Origin: Pedobacter sp. MC2016-14
GTDB taxonomy: Bacteria > Bacteroidota > Bacteroidia > Sphingobacteriales > Sphingobacteriaceae
Reading direction: 5' to 3'
DNA: 64,000 nt
Assembly: GCF_020991475.1 (NCBI RefSeq)
Contig: NZ_JAJMPA010000001.1
Span: 434,001-498,000 of the forward strand
Both the position numbers and the translations under genes were made by a program. The notes beneath the pieces were generated by a model, which was given only the letters and a program-made list of their open reading frames with translations, did no database searches and had not been told where the DNA came from. How positions within the stretch are numbered: position 1 is the stretch's first letter; each line of letters opens with the position of its first letter. Positions 51,867 to 61,671 of the stretch are shown piece after piece.

Positions 51867-54131
51867 TTATTTTCTTTTACGTGATATTAAAATATAGGCT
51901 GCTGATGAGGCCAAAACCAGAGGTAGAATTCCTAAGCACAAAATTTTTAGCCAGGAGATCTGTTTATGAGACATCAGGATGTGGTTATCGGTACTTTTTG
52001 GTCTGGTAATGTCAATCGGAAACTCACCATTACTAAACCATTTAAAAAGATTAACGGCAAAATCTACATTTGCACTTTGAGGTTTATATCTTGATCCCTC
52101 TGCATTACTCATAAAATCTGCATCGCCGATAACAATGATTTTCTGATCCTTTTGTTGTAATTTACGCGTTACGGCGAGTGCGACCGGCACATTGACCCTC
52201 GTATCTTTCAGGGGATTAAAAGGAATTTTAACTCCAGAGTCATCAAAGGTCCCCAGCTTATTCCATACGTATTTCTGATCTGTAGTTAGCAGTGGAAGAT
52301 AATTATAGCCGGCAACTTTTTTATATGTTATGCCTACAGTGCCTGGCATCGTGATAAAATATTGATCATCAATTTTAATATCTAATGGCCCGGAGATCTT
52401 ATTGGGTTTTAAATGTATCAGGTTAACATCCAGGTCTGGACTTTCCTGTAGCAAAGCGCCTTGCATAAGTTGTACGCCGAAGGGCTTTAGCAAAACATTG
52501 AGTTCGCTTTGACGGCCTGGTTCTGCAGCAACAAGTGCGTTACCGCCATTTTGAATATAGAGCGCTATTTTTTGCAGCTGCGCTGTGCTATAAGGAACCT
52601 TAGGATCTGCAATAATTAGGACGGCGAGGTCGGCGGGTATTTCACCTGAAGCAGATAAGTCTATCCGTTTCAGATCAAAACCCTGGTTAATGAGCGATTT
52701 ACGGGTGTTCATAGAATTAAGGATATTCTTATAGGCCTTATCACCGGTTTTATCTAGACTTCTTTCCTCATTCTGGTTTAGAATTCCGACCACAGGTGGC
52801 TTAAACAAAAGCCTTTTTAAAGCTGCAGAAATTTCCGCTTCTTCAGGATATCCTATCATGTCAAAATACATGCGTAAAAAGGTATGCTTGCCGTTGTAAT
52901 TGATGGTACGGACGAAGATATTTTCTTCTGGGCCAAGGTCGATCACCTTTTTAATCTCCACAGGACTTAATAACTTACTAAAATCGTAACCATGTGCAGT
53001 TGCAGCACGAATTGCCCTCTCTTCAAGCGATTTTGTTTTATCCCTGCTATAAATTGTAGTATCATAGTAGGAAACGTAGTTAAACTTGATACCCGGCAAA
53101 AAGCGCCTGTATTTTTCAAATGCCCTTAGTTCAAAATTCCTCATTTTGGGTGCGCCGATATTTGCAAATGCACTCAGCACATTAGGATAAGTTGTAATAC
53201 TTACCGGATGATCTAACTTTTTTATAATGGCCAGGCTTTTATCTGTAAGGGTATTTGTCTTTAAACGTGTAGTATCATAATAAGCGATAAGCCAGGGCAT
53301 AGAAGTTAAATACCCAACAAACAGCACGGCAACAACAACCAGGGTATATCTTGCGATCGTTGATGTTTGGCTTCTTAGTTCACGACCCGCATTTAACCTC
53401 ATGATACTTAAGGTAAGAAATGCTACAATTACCAGGAGGAAGTATATAACATCATTACTACCTATCATTCCGTTGATAAAGTTATTGGCCCTGCCGGAAA
53501 TGGAAACCCAGTAGGTAATGTCTCTGACAAAATCATAGGTCTGACCAACACTGCCTACAAAATTAAGTGCAGCCAACACCGCCAGCGTACTGATGGCAGC
53601 AACGACCTGATAAGAAGTAAGGGAGGACATAAACACACCGATTGCAGCATATGCGCAAATGAGTAAGTATAAACCTAAAATACCACCCAACACATGTGTA
53701 ACATCTAAATTTTCGATAGCAAAAAAGCCTGATATTGTTACACCCAATAGCACCAGCATTAGCAAAGCTCCATATGCCATCATGGCAACAAACTTTCCAA
53801 GGATAATTTGTAGATTAGTTAACGGTGAGGAGAGTAATAGTTTAATTGATCCGCTGCTGATTTCCCTACTCATAAGACCCATGGTTAACAATGGGATGTA
53901 TAAATATAATTTCTTCTGGACGGCGGCAAAAAAACCATTCAGACCAGCAAAAATCTCTGCTGTTAAAAACTCAAAATTGGCGCCAAGCTGTTGTTTTGAT
54001 TCCAGCACATTTAGCATGGAGGTAAATGTAACCCCGGATTGTATGATGAAAATAATCAGGATCAGCCATGCAATGGGGGAGTAAAATAAGATACTTAGCT
54101 CCAATCGGGCTATTTTCAGTATTTTCTTCAT
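51867..54131 (-). CDS. GldF-GldG fusion ABC permease (first copy)
   Basis: A 754-residue paralogue of the product at 48619-50880, with the same plan: ELSILFYSPIAWLILIIFIIQ, six permease helices including SREISSGSIKLLLSSPL, then a GldG-like auxiliary domain (VSITTYPNVLSAFANIGAPK, DLAVLIIADPKVPYSTAQLQKIA, VIGDADFMSN) and a C-terminal helix. The fused layout in both copies means the fusion preceded the duplication. It follows the PKD-like lipoprotein gene after a 98-base gap. Confidence 0.85.
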   Translation of the reverse strand: MKKILKIARLELSILFYSPIAWLILIIFIIQSGVTFTSMLNVLESKQQLGANFEFLTAEIFAGLNGFFAAVQKKLYLYIPLLTMGLMSREISSGSIKLLLSSPLTNLQIILGKFVAMMAYGALLMLVLLGVTISGFFAIENLDVTHVLGGILGLYLLICAYAAIGVFMSSLTSYQVVAAISTLAVLAALNFVGSVGQTYDFVRDITYWVSISGRANNFINGMIGSNDVIYFLLVIVAFLTLSIMRLNAGRELRSQTSTIARYTLVVVAVLFVGYLTSMPWLIAYYDTTRLKTNTLTDKSLAIIKKLDHPVSITTYPNVLSAFANIGAPKMRNFELRAFEKYRRFLPGIKFNYVSYYDTTIYSRDKTKSLEERAIRAATAHGYDFSKLLSPVEIKKVIDLGPEENIFVRTINYNGKHTFLRMYFDMIGYPEEAEISAALKRLLFKPPVVGILNQNEERSLDKTGDKAYKNILNSMNTRKSLINQGFDLKRIDLSASGEIPADLAVLIIADPKVPYSTAQLQKIALYIQNGGNALVAAEPGRQSELNVLLKPFGVQLMQGALLQESPDLDVNLIHLKPNKISGPLDIKIDDQYFITMPGTVGITYKKVAGYNYLPLLTTDQKYVWNKLGTFDDSGVKIPFNPLKDTRVNVPVALAVTRKLQQKDQKIIVIGDADFMSNAEGSRYKPQSANVDFAVNLFKWFSNGEFPIDITRPKSTDNHILMSHKQISWLKILCLGILPLVLASSAAYILISRKRK

Positions 54132-54229
54132 TAGTTAATGTTGTAGTTTATCATTGTCCAATTTTTGGGGCTGAATAATGTTTAAAAGGGAATGGAAAGC
54201 CTAATGGCCACCATCCGCTGAATACCAGA

Positions 54230-55738
54230 TTATTTTTGTGTAGTAATTGCGGTGATTTTCTTAAAGCCACCATAGGTTTTAACATTAGGCAGATCAATAT
54301 TACCCGCCCCCAAATTTTTCAATGGCAGGATATAAAGCTTACCTTCAGTATTGTAGGTGCTTAAAATTAATTGGTTATTGTTAGAAGACAAATAAGTTGA
54401 ACCGATTGGGTAATCAGCTTGCTGATAGATATCTAAAGTGGTAATTTTCTCGCCAGCGGGCACAGTGTAACGTTCTTCGTAAATTGGCGTAGTACCAGCA
54501 TATAATACCGCATAGATTTTAGTTTCTGTGGCATAATACAACACTTTTTGATTATCCATCAATACAAATTTAGATGCCGTTGCGATGTTTGGTGCGGCAG
54601 AAAGATCATAGAATGCTTTAGGCGCTCCACCTGGAACATCACCATTAAAAATGTACAAACCAACATTCCCACTTGTTTTATCTTTCAACAAGTGAAGTAT
54701 ATCATAGTTCGTATCAAAAATAGCGGCTAAATTTATTTTATTAGGCAAGCTATTTGGATTAAAAGGTGTGGCTGATACTGGATAGCGGTACACGGTTCTG
54801 TCACCAAAAGAGTTGAAAAAACCCTGATAGGCAAAATAGCCATTTACCTCATCATAAAAACTAAGTATGGTAGGTGGATTAGAATTTCTATTCACGGCCA
54901 CTATCGCAGGCACTTTAAATGCGTTATCGTATGCTAATCCAAATTTTCTATTGGCACCCAAATAGGTAAAGGTAAAAGTGTTCTTCTCTATATAAATATC
55001 ACCCTGATAAGCGCCATACAAGCTTTCGGGTGCAAATGTACCTGTATGACCAAAGAACAAGTCTTCATTTGTGCCGGCCAGGGTGTAGTCTAACGTATTG
55101 ATTTTAATAATGCTATTGTTTGTAATAGCCATAATAGTGTTTACGCCGAAGATATTGGTGTATCGCATCTGTTTGATAATACCGGGAATTGTTTTAAGAT
55201 TAATACCGGAGTATAGGCCACGTTTAATGCTTTCACCGGTAAAGCCAGCAGTTACCAGTGGAGACATGAAATGGCTAATGTCGCTGGATAACCCGTCCGT
55301 TGCCGTTTCTGCAATTACCAGACCTTCGCCAATGGCATTTCTAACGTTCACTCTCCAGGTAGTAATATACTTTAACCCGGTGCTTTTGTCCGTCACTTCA
55401 TACCATAGTTGATAGTATTTTTCAAAATCATTAGGTTTAAGCTTAATCTCTGTATCTAAGGTTTTAGTAGTCGCAATAACCTGGCTAAGTGTATCACTTG
55501 GTTTTAAATTGATTCGCCATTGATAACTCAGGTTTGCCTCAGCTATAGTAGTAGTGGTTTTGGGGTTTAGCACGAGATGCTCAAACTGCAACACATCTAA
55601 TATGCCATCTGCCTGGGTATCTACAGTTAAACTACCGACATCCTTGATATCTAAAGAACTTAAATCTTTTTTACAGGATTGGATAATCAATGCTCCAAAT
55701 AAGAACATCAATAAGAATACATATTTTATGGTTTTCAT
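54230..55738 (-). CDS. PKD-like family surface lipoprotein
   Basis: A 502-residue lipoprotein with a signal peptide ending FGALIIQSC (lipobox Cys22, then KKD). Early residues (about 60-140) have a PKD-like beta pattern (LSYQWRINLKPSD, YYQLWYEVTDKSTGLKYITTWRVNV), and the rest looks like a propeller-type beta structure. It belongs to the PKD-like family (PF16407) found behind susC, susD and DUF4843 genes in loci without glycosidases. It is a candidate surface ligand-binding or assembly factor for the SusCD complex. Confidence 0.82.
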   Translation of the reverse strand: MKTIKYVFLLMFLFGALIIQSCKKDLSSLDIKDVGSLTVDTQADGILDVLQFEHLVLNPKTTTTIAEANLSYQWRINLKPSDTLSQVIATTKTLDTEIKLKPNDFEKYYQLWYEVTDKSTGLKYITTWRVNVRNAIGEGLVIAETATDGLSSDISHFMSPLVTAGFTGESIKRGLYSGINLKTIPGIIKQMRYTNIFGVNTIMAITNNSIIKINTLDYTLAGTNEDLFFGHTGTFAPESLYGAYQGDIYIEKNTFTFTYLGANRKFGLAYDNAFKVPAIVAVNRNSNPPTILSFYDEVNGYFAYQGFFNSFGDRTVYRYPVSATPFNPNSLPNKINLAAIFDTNYDILHLLKDKTSGNVGLYIFNGDVPGGAPKAFYDLSAAPNIATASKFVLMDNQKVLYYATETKIYAVLYAGTTPIYEERYTVPAGEKITTLDIYQQADYPIGSTYLSSNNNQLILSTYNTEGKLYILPLKNLGAGNIDLPNVKTYGGFKKITAITTQK

Positions 55739-55740
55739 AT

Positions 55741-56490
55741 TTAGTTATATTTAGATTTTGTGTAGTAAAGCGGGACAATATCTTGTCCGGCTTTTGTGCC
55801 ATCATCATGTTTGAGATGATCATTTGGATGATCTAAATTCCATTGTTTAACATAGTCTCCAAATTTAGTTCCCAATACAATTGCACCCTGCTCGCCAATT
55901 CCACGATAATCTGTTGCTGTAAATGTGACTAAACCAACAGTTTGCAATATAATCCTGTAAACCGCTGTACTTTTTGTGGCAAAAAAGATATTATAATAGG
56001 TCCATGAAGCAGGTACTAATATTTGATTGGTCCATCCAATTGTGTATTCAGCAGATTCCTTATTGCCGGCTTTGAAATCTTCAGAATCTACCAATCTTAA
56101 TTTTAAAACGACTTTGGTGGTATTTAATTCTGCAGAATTTTTAAGTTTTACATTAAGCTTTCCAATGAATTCGCCCGCTTTTACCTTACCATCTAAAATT
56201 TCATATTGGCTATCTTTTGCAGTAGTAGTGGCATCTTTTACAGCTACTGCTTTTAAAACCCTATCCCGGGGCTCAGTGTTGCCAATTATTTTTACCTCAA
56301 TTTCTTGTATGTATTCGGGTTGAGGGTTAGTCATAAAAGAATACTCTGTAGAATATAAAGGCTTAGCAGGCGTAACCAGGAAGTTTATTGCCGGCTCTGC
56401 TGTAAATGAACCAACTTCATCTTTTTTACAAGCGCTTAATATTAACGTCATTGCGATAATTAAGCTGAACTGATTTCTTAAATTTTTCAT
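55741..56490 (-). CDS. DUF4843 surface lipoprotein
   Basis: A 249-residue lipoprotein with signal segment LIIAMTLILSAC (lipobox Cys21) and KKDEVGSF following. The body has the DUF4843 beta pattern (IEVKIIGNTEPRDRVLKAVAV, ELNTTKVVLKLRLVDSEDF). The family regularly lies between susD and the PKD-like lipoprotein gene, as here (22 bases after susD, 2 before the PKD-like gene). Role unknown; presumably ligand binding at the cell surface. Confidence 0.85.
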   Translation of the reverse strand: MKNLRNQFSLIIAMTLILSACKKDEVGSFTAEPAINFLVTPAKPLYSTEYSFMTNPQPEYIQEIEVKIIGNTEPRDRVLKAVAVKDATTTAKDSQYEILDGKVKAGEFIGKLNVKLKNSAELNTTKVVLKLRLVDSEDFKAGNKESAEYTIGWTNQILVPASWTYYNIFFATKSTAVYRIILQTVGLVTFTATDYRGIGEQGAIVLGTKFGDYVKQWNLDHPNDHLKHDDGTKAGQDIVPLYYTKSKYN

Positions 56491-56512
56491 AATTATATCG
56501 TTAACATGTTAA

Positions 56513-57988
56513 TTATTGTACCCTGTTTCCAAACTCAATTTCGCTAGCCGGGTAAGGAAACAGGTAGATTTTATCATTAGCCGTTATGGTGGTAGCTAAA
56601 CCTGGAAAAGTAGTTTTACCCAATCTTTTATAGAAATAAAACAACTGGCCTTCACTCACATATTCCTTCTGATATTCTTTCATAATTTCCGCGGTAACGG
56701 TAGCCATATCGGCAGTAGGCAGTATATTTTGAATAATTCCCCGACTGGACCTTACCAGGTTTAAATATTCTATCGCTTTTGGCAAGTTAGCAGTTACATA
56801 GTGCTCAGCTGCGATATAATACATTTCCGGAACTTTGATTAAAGGCATCACATTCCGGGTAGCTGAATTGGTTTTTTGGAAATATTTCTGAGAAATGTAA
56901 CCTTTAGTTTGCAGAGACAATAAGGTATTAAACCTAACATCAACAGCGCCAATATTGGCGTTATTTGTTTCGTATATTTCCTGTGCTCTGGTGGTTGGAA
57001 TGAATAATGCATTGTAGTTAGTAAGAGAACTTCCATCTAAAAATGGGTTAACAATGTCTGCAAAAGCATTTACGTTCAGGTTAAACAGGTGCTCTGGGTA
57101 TAGTGTTGGGTCGGCAACTGCCACATTAGGGCTGTTGATCAATTTAGCCGGGGCATCTTTAATTACTTCTTCAGCAGCTATGGCTGCATTGGCTAAATTA
57201 GTAACTCCGCCTTGCCATTGCAACACCCTTGCCTGAAGCGCTTTAACTGCATAATAGTTCATCCTTTGTTCCCTTTTATTATAAAAACCATCTCTATTGA
57301 TCGCTGTATAATAGGCCGTAGGTTTTCTAGGGTTGTTAAAAATTGGATCCTCTTTAAGCAAAACAGCTGCTTCATTTAAATCTTTGTTCAACAGCTCGAA
57401 GGTATTGGCATAAGACAACTGAGGAGTTACGCTTTTATCAAAGTTAACCACATAAGGAATCGCGAATTTACCCGCTAAATCAGTACGGTTCGCGATATTA
57501 CCGTAACCGTATAACCTCATTAAATCAAAGTGCAAAAATGCACGTAAACCCAATAACTCGCCTTTTATAATAGCATAACTAATTGGGTTTAATACCGCTT
57601 TATTTTTATCAATATTAGTTAATGCATTATTTACGTTGGCAATTACACTGTAAGTTTTGTTCCAAACTGCTTCTATTCTTGGTACGGTACGAACGGAGGT
57701 ATAATTATACGTTTGAAATTCACCGTATTGACTAAGTGTTGTCATGACCCCGTATTGTTGACTCAAAAGATCAACAATGTTGTATGTTAAATCTCTGGAA
57801 TATAGGGCAGGATCAGTCATTCCAATATATGCTCCAATAAGCGCATCTTTAAAACCCGATTCTGATTTAAATTGATCGTCAGACCTCACTTCAGAACCGG
57901 ATGTAACATCCAGCCAGTCTTTAGTACAAGAACTGGATATAAGTACTACCAGGAGCACCATTATTATATTTTTATATTTTGTATTCAT
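56513..57988 (-). CDS. SusD/RagB-like outer-membrane lipoprotein
   Basis: A 491-residue SusD-family lipoprotein with signal segment MVLLVVLISSSC (lipobox Cys21) and TKDWLDVTSGSEVR, the typical SusD start. FKDALIGAYIGMTDPALY and the helical repeats follow; the C-terminal YQKEYVSEGQLFYFYKRLGK block matches the family. It pairs with the SusC protein encoded 11 bases upstream. With no glycosidase near, its ligand may be a peptide or metal complex and not a glycan; that is inference. Confidence 0.9.
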   Translation of the reverse strand: MNTKYKNIIMVLLVVLISSSCTKDWLDVTSGSEVRSDDQFKSESGFKDALIGAYIGMTDPALYSRDLTYNIVDLLSQQYGVMTTLSQYGEFQTYNYTSVRTVPRIEAVWNKTYSVIANVNNALTNIDKNKAVLNPISYAIIKGELLGLRAFLHFDLMRLYGYGNIANRTDLAGKFAIPYVVNFDKSVTPQLSYANTFELLNKDLNEAAVLLKEDPIFNNPRKPTAYYTAINRDGFYNKREQRMNYYAVKALQARVLQWQGGVTNLANAAIAAEEVIKDAPAKLINSPNVAVADPTLYPEHLFNLNVNAFADIVNPFLDGSSLTNYNALFIPTTRAQEIYETNNANIGAVDVRFNTLLSLQTKGYISQKYFQKTNSATRNVMPLIKVPEMYYIAAEHYVTANLPKAIEYLNLVRSSRGIIQNILPTADMATVTAEIMKEYQKEYVSEGQLFYFYKRLGKTTFPGLATTITANDKIYLFPYPASEIEFGNRVQ

Positions 57989-57999
57989 AAAAATTATAT

Positions 58000-60900
58000 T
58001 TAGAATGTTGCAGATAAGTTAAATGAAAGTGTTTTTGCAAATGGGTTGGTTAAGCCACGTTCTATAGTAATGGAAGAAAAGGTTGCCAATTCGTTCATAT
58101 TAAACCCAATTTTTACGCGTTGCAATCCAATGTGCTTGGTTAAACTATTACTAAGGATATAATAAAGATTTACCGCTGCAATTGTAAATTCGTTTCTATC
58201 CTGTACAAACCGTGAAGTAGCACGTGTTTTTTCTTGTGCCGGAGAGGTTGTGTTATTTTCGTTTTGGATGGAGTATTCCCCTAAACGCTTAAACAAGGCA
58301 TTTTGTCCGGGGGTAGTCCATCTTCCTGTTAATACTCTTCTGTCTACATTGTAATTCATATCAACGTTTTCAACCTTATCAACAAGGGTCTGGTTATACA
58401 ACTGTCCGCCAAACAAATACCTGCCGGTTACACTAAGGCCGATACCTTTGTGCTCCGCACTAAAGCCTACGATACCTTGGTAAGGAGAATAAGAATTACC
58501 CACAACTACCATATCTTGTGCATCGTAGATGGTGGTGGTTGCACCATTGCGATCTACATAGATTTCGCTTCCTGTAGCTGGATCAATACCTAAAGAAGGC
58601 ACTGCCCAAATTGCATTCATGGACATCCCATCAACATATTTTTTTACTGGTACATTATTTCCCCGGTCTGCAGCTTGTTTATCCATATTGGCATTAAAGG
58701 CTTTCATTGAATTGGAGAGTTCAATGATTTTGTTTTTATTAGTTTCCAGACCAACATTTACATTAAAAAAGCTGCTGTTTTTAGACCATACAAGATAGGT
58801 AGCATACACCTCGAATCCAGAATTACTTACTTTACCAAGATTATCTTTTACGGTAGCGAAACCGGTAGAATTAGGCACTGTGATATCAGTAATTAAATTT
58901 TCAGTTATCCCTCTGTAATAATCAAATTTGATATTCAATTTATTGTTCAAGTTGGCATCAAATCCGGCATTATAATCAAATTTTGACTCCCACTGCAAAC
59001 CAGAGTTAGCCAGATTTGTAAGAAACGAACCGGGAAAACCTTGATAGAATGATTGCTGATAGTATTGATACGTGGCTAAAGATGCATTGGTTTGGAAGTT
59101 GGAGTTACCCGTAGAACCAATTGAAGCTCTTAACTTCAACTGTTTAAGGGCCTGAAAACCTTTCATAAAGTTTTCATTGTGCAGGTTCCATCCTATACCA
59201 GCACTCCAAAATTCAGCCCAGCGTTTGTCTGTACCGAACTGAGAAGAAGCACTTAGTCTGCCTGTTAAATCCAACAAGAAGCGATTATCATACATGTAAG
59301 AGAAAGCACCAAGAAAGCCCAAATCCCTAACAATTGAAGAATTACCTACAGGTTTAGAATCGATCAAATAACCACGACCGAATAAGAGATTATCTAACTT
59401 ATCACTAGAAAACCCTTCAACAGTATGCGCAACTTCACTAAAAGTGCGCTCGCTGATGTTAAAACCTGCATTGCTAAAAAATACATTTTTACCGATTTCT
59501 TTAGAATAATTGATATTTAAATCGCCAGACAAGTTTTGGGCTTTCCCATTATTTACCTGATATAATCCTTTCCTATTCGCATCATCAACAGAATAATTAT
59601 CAAACCTGGTGTGTGAACCCGGATAAAATTCGTCAGCATCATTAGTAATCAGGTCGATTCCCAAACGGGTAGTGGCTTTCAAACCTGGCAGCATGGTCCA
59701 CTCTAAATAAAAGTTATTGGTGAAATTAAAATAGCTTTCTACATTTTTAGAATTTAAAGCAGCATTATAGAGTGGATTAGTTACCCTAAATCCATTCATG
59801 CCAACTTCTGCGTAAAATGGGATACTACCATCTATGTTTTCTGCTCTCCAATAGGGGTTCATCCTTGCATACTCGCTAAACTCGCCATATGGAGATTCTG
59901 CGGCATTAGTTTTATTGGCACTGGTGATGTTTCTAAACAATAAGTTGTTCAGCCTGTAAGAGGTGGTTAAATTTCCAGAAATCTTTTTACGGTCGTTGCC
60001 AATCATTACTCCTTTGACATCCATATAAGAAACATCTGCAAGTATTCTTAAATCTGAACCACCAAGCTCCACATTTAAATTGTGTTTCTGACCCACACCA
60101 TTTCTTAATGGTTTTGCTAACCAATAAGTATCCAGACCTTCCATAGTCAACTTTTTTCTGGCATTGTAAAGTTGTTGCAGGGCTGCATAAGTGGCTGCAT
60201 CTGTTGTTCGGCTATACATTCCATCAATCACTTCGGCTTGTAATTTTTCAGTTGAATTGGTTAAATTATAACTTCGCAAATCTGGCAAATCTAAATCCAG
60301 ACTACTGTTATAAGTTACCAATGGTTTACCAGAAGTATTTCTTTTGGTTTCAATTATAATTACACCATTTGCTGCTTTGGAACCGTAAATAGCTTTAGAA
60401 GCTGCATCTTTCAGAATCGTTACTCCTGCAATTCTATTGATGTCTAAATCAAAAATGCGTTCTAAACTTGCTTCAAAACCATCCAATATAAACAATGGCT
60501 GATTAGGACTGCGTTCATAATTACCTTTCAAATTTGCAGAGGATGCCTCAGCAGGAAAAGTCGAAGTTCCCCTCAGCTGAATATCAGGTAATGCATTCGG
60601 GTTAGAGCCTACATCAAAATTATCCAGCACCATCGAAGGCGAGATATTTTTAAGTGCCTGAAAGAAATTGGCATTACCCACTTTTTTCAACTGCTCTCCA
60701 GTGATCACCAGCGTAGATCCGGTGAAGCTATTGGCTTTACGGGTATAAATCCCCGTATTGATGGTCACTTCAGTTAGGCCTGTCACTTGTTGCCTCAATT
60801 CTACATCAATTACCTTGGCAGATCTCAATATGTTGAAATCAGAAAGCTTAACAGCCTTAGTAACATATCCTAAAGCAGAGAACACAACATTACCCTGATC

Positions 60901-61461
60901 CGGCACACCGGTAAGCAGGTAGACACCTTTGTCGTTTGTAACAGCTGTCCGCACAGAGCCACGTGATACCGTAGGCTTTTTTGTTCCTTCCAATTTTACA
61001 GTAACCCCGGCTAATGGCTTACCCAATGAATCACGCACTGTTCCGCTTACATTGATCAGTTCTTGTTGCAGCACCACAAGGTTCATTCGCCCCCAGAAAA
61101 GTGGGTCTCTTTTTAAGGTAATATTTTTATTGATGATTTGGTAATTGATACCAATACTTTTTAACCCTAAGTTTAAAGTTTCAGTAATAGAAGCATCCTT
61201 AACGTTTAGGGTGATTGTACTTGAAGGCAACTTACTTTCATCATATAAAAACACATAACCAGACTGCTTTTCTATTGATGCAAGTACCTGGCTGAGGGAC
61301 GCATCCTTAACATCCAGTGTAATTTGACTGTATCCTCTGGCACTGACTTGCAGAAACGCCAAGATCAATAACAACGTGGTTAATTTCATGACCAGAAAAA
61401 GTTTTTTGAGGGTGAGACTACCGCGCATGCGACAGCCCCTGTCATTCGTATTAAATTTCAT
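58000..61461 (-). CDS. SusC/RagA TonB-linked transporter with STN domain
   Basis: A 1153-residue TonB-dependent transducer-transporter. A hydrophobic signal segment (about residues 24-42) precedes the STN domain (about 47-120: ITLDVKDASLSQVLASIEKQSGYVF, SITETLNLGLKSIGINYQI), which relays ligand occupancy to FecR. A carboxypeptidase-regulatory-like domain (VSGTVRDSLGKPLAGVTVKLEG), a plug (TLVITGEQLKKVGNANFFQALKNI-type, FILDGFEASLERI, DAASKAIYGSKAANGVIIIETK) and barrel follow. The STN domain and the upstream fecR and sigma genes make this a trans-envelope regulated transporter. Confidence 0.95.
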   Translation of the reverse strand: MKFNTNDRGCRMRGSLTLKKLFLVMKLTTLLLILAFLQVSARGYSQITLDVKDASLSQVLASIEKQSGYVFLYDESKLPSSTITLNVKDASITETLNLGLKSIGINYQIINKNITLKRDPLFWGRMNLVVLQQELINVSGTVRDSLGKPLAGVTVKLEGTKKPTVSRGSVRTAVTNDKGVYLLTGVPDQGNVVFSALGYVTKAVKLSDFNILRSAKVIDVELRQQVTGLTEVTINTGIYTRKANSFTGSTLVITGEQLKKVGNANFFQALKNISPSMVLDNFDVGSNPNALPDIQLRGTSTFPAEASSANLKGNYERSPNQPLFILDGFEASLERIFDLDINRIAGVTILKDAASKAIYGSKAANGVIIIETKRNTSGKPLVTYNSSLDLDLPDLRSYNLTNSTEKLQAEVIDGMYSRTTDAATYAALQQLYNARKKLTMEGLDTYWLAKPLRNGVGQKHNLNVELGGSDLRILADVSYMDVKGVMIGNDRKKISGNLTTSYRLNNLLFRNITSANKTNAAESPYGEFSEYARMNPYWRAENIDGSIPFYAEVGMNGFRVTNPLYNAALNSKNVESYFNFTNNFYLEWTMLPGLKATTRLGIDLITNDADEFYPGSHTRFDNYSVDDANRKGLYQVNNGKAQNLSGDLNINYSKEIGKNVFFSNAGFNISERTFSEVAHTVEGFSSDKLDNLLFGRGYLIDSKPVGNSSIVRDLGFLGAFSYMYDNRFLLDLTGRLSASSQFGTDKRWAEFWSAGIGWNLHNENFMKGFQALKQLKLRASIGSTGNSNFQTNASLATYQYYQQSFYQGFPGSFLTNLANSGLQWESKFDYNAGFDANLNNKLNIKFDYYRGITENLITDITVPNSTGFATVKDNLGKVSNSGFEVYATYLVWSKNSSFFNVNVGLETNKNKIIELSNSMKAFNANMDKQAADRGNNVPVKKYVDGMSMNAIWAVPSLGIDPATGSEIYVDRNGATTTIYDAQDMVVVGNSYSPYQGIVGFSAEHKGIGLSVTGRYLFGGQLYNQTLVDKVENVDMNYNVDRRVLTGRWTTPGQNALFKRLGEYSIQNENNTTSPAQEKTRATSRFVQDRNEFTIAAVNLYYILSNSLTKHIGLQRVKIGFNMNELATFSSITIERGLTNPFAKTLSFNLSATF

Positions 61462-61583
61462 TACATTTGTAAAAGTTGGGTTAAATACACTAGATCAATC
61501 GCAAATTGTTTGTCCCGGTTTACCGGGAGGGATTAACTCAATAGTATCCGCGGCAGTGCTTGCAACACTTCCGCGGTTTTTTT
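61462..61583 (+). ncRNA. Candidate cis-antisense RNA of the susC leader
   Basis: On the strand opposite to susC, TACATTTG (61462-61469) exactly matches the TAnnTTTG -7 box, directly beside the susC start codon. A transcript from about 61476 would run through hairpin 61513-61528 (TCCCGG/CCGGGA) to an intrinsic terminator at 61548-61583, about 110 nt, fully antisense to the susC 5' leader. Antisense RNAs in this exact place, between an anti-sigma gene and susC, are known in Bacteroides (DonS type), where they repress the locus. No TTTG -33 element was found and transcription is not shown. Confidence 0.4.
61548..61583 (+). terminator. Intrinsic terminator facing away from susC
   Basis: Stem 61548-61558 (CCGCGGCAGTG) pairs with 61566-61576 (CACTTCCGCGG) with one mismatch and a 7-base loop, followed by TTTTTTT. 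The T-run exists only on the + strand, where no protein gene precedes it. Confidence 0.7.
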
Positions 61584-61671
61584 GGTTATCCCAGTGGTCT
61601 TAGCTTTTCTGTCGTATAGGTTTCATCATAATTTTTGGTTGGTTAGGTTTATTGATTCGTTTTATTATCGT

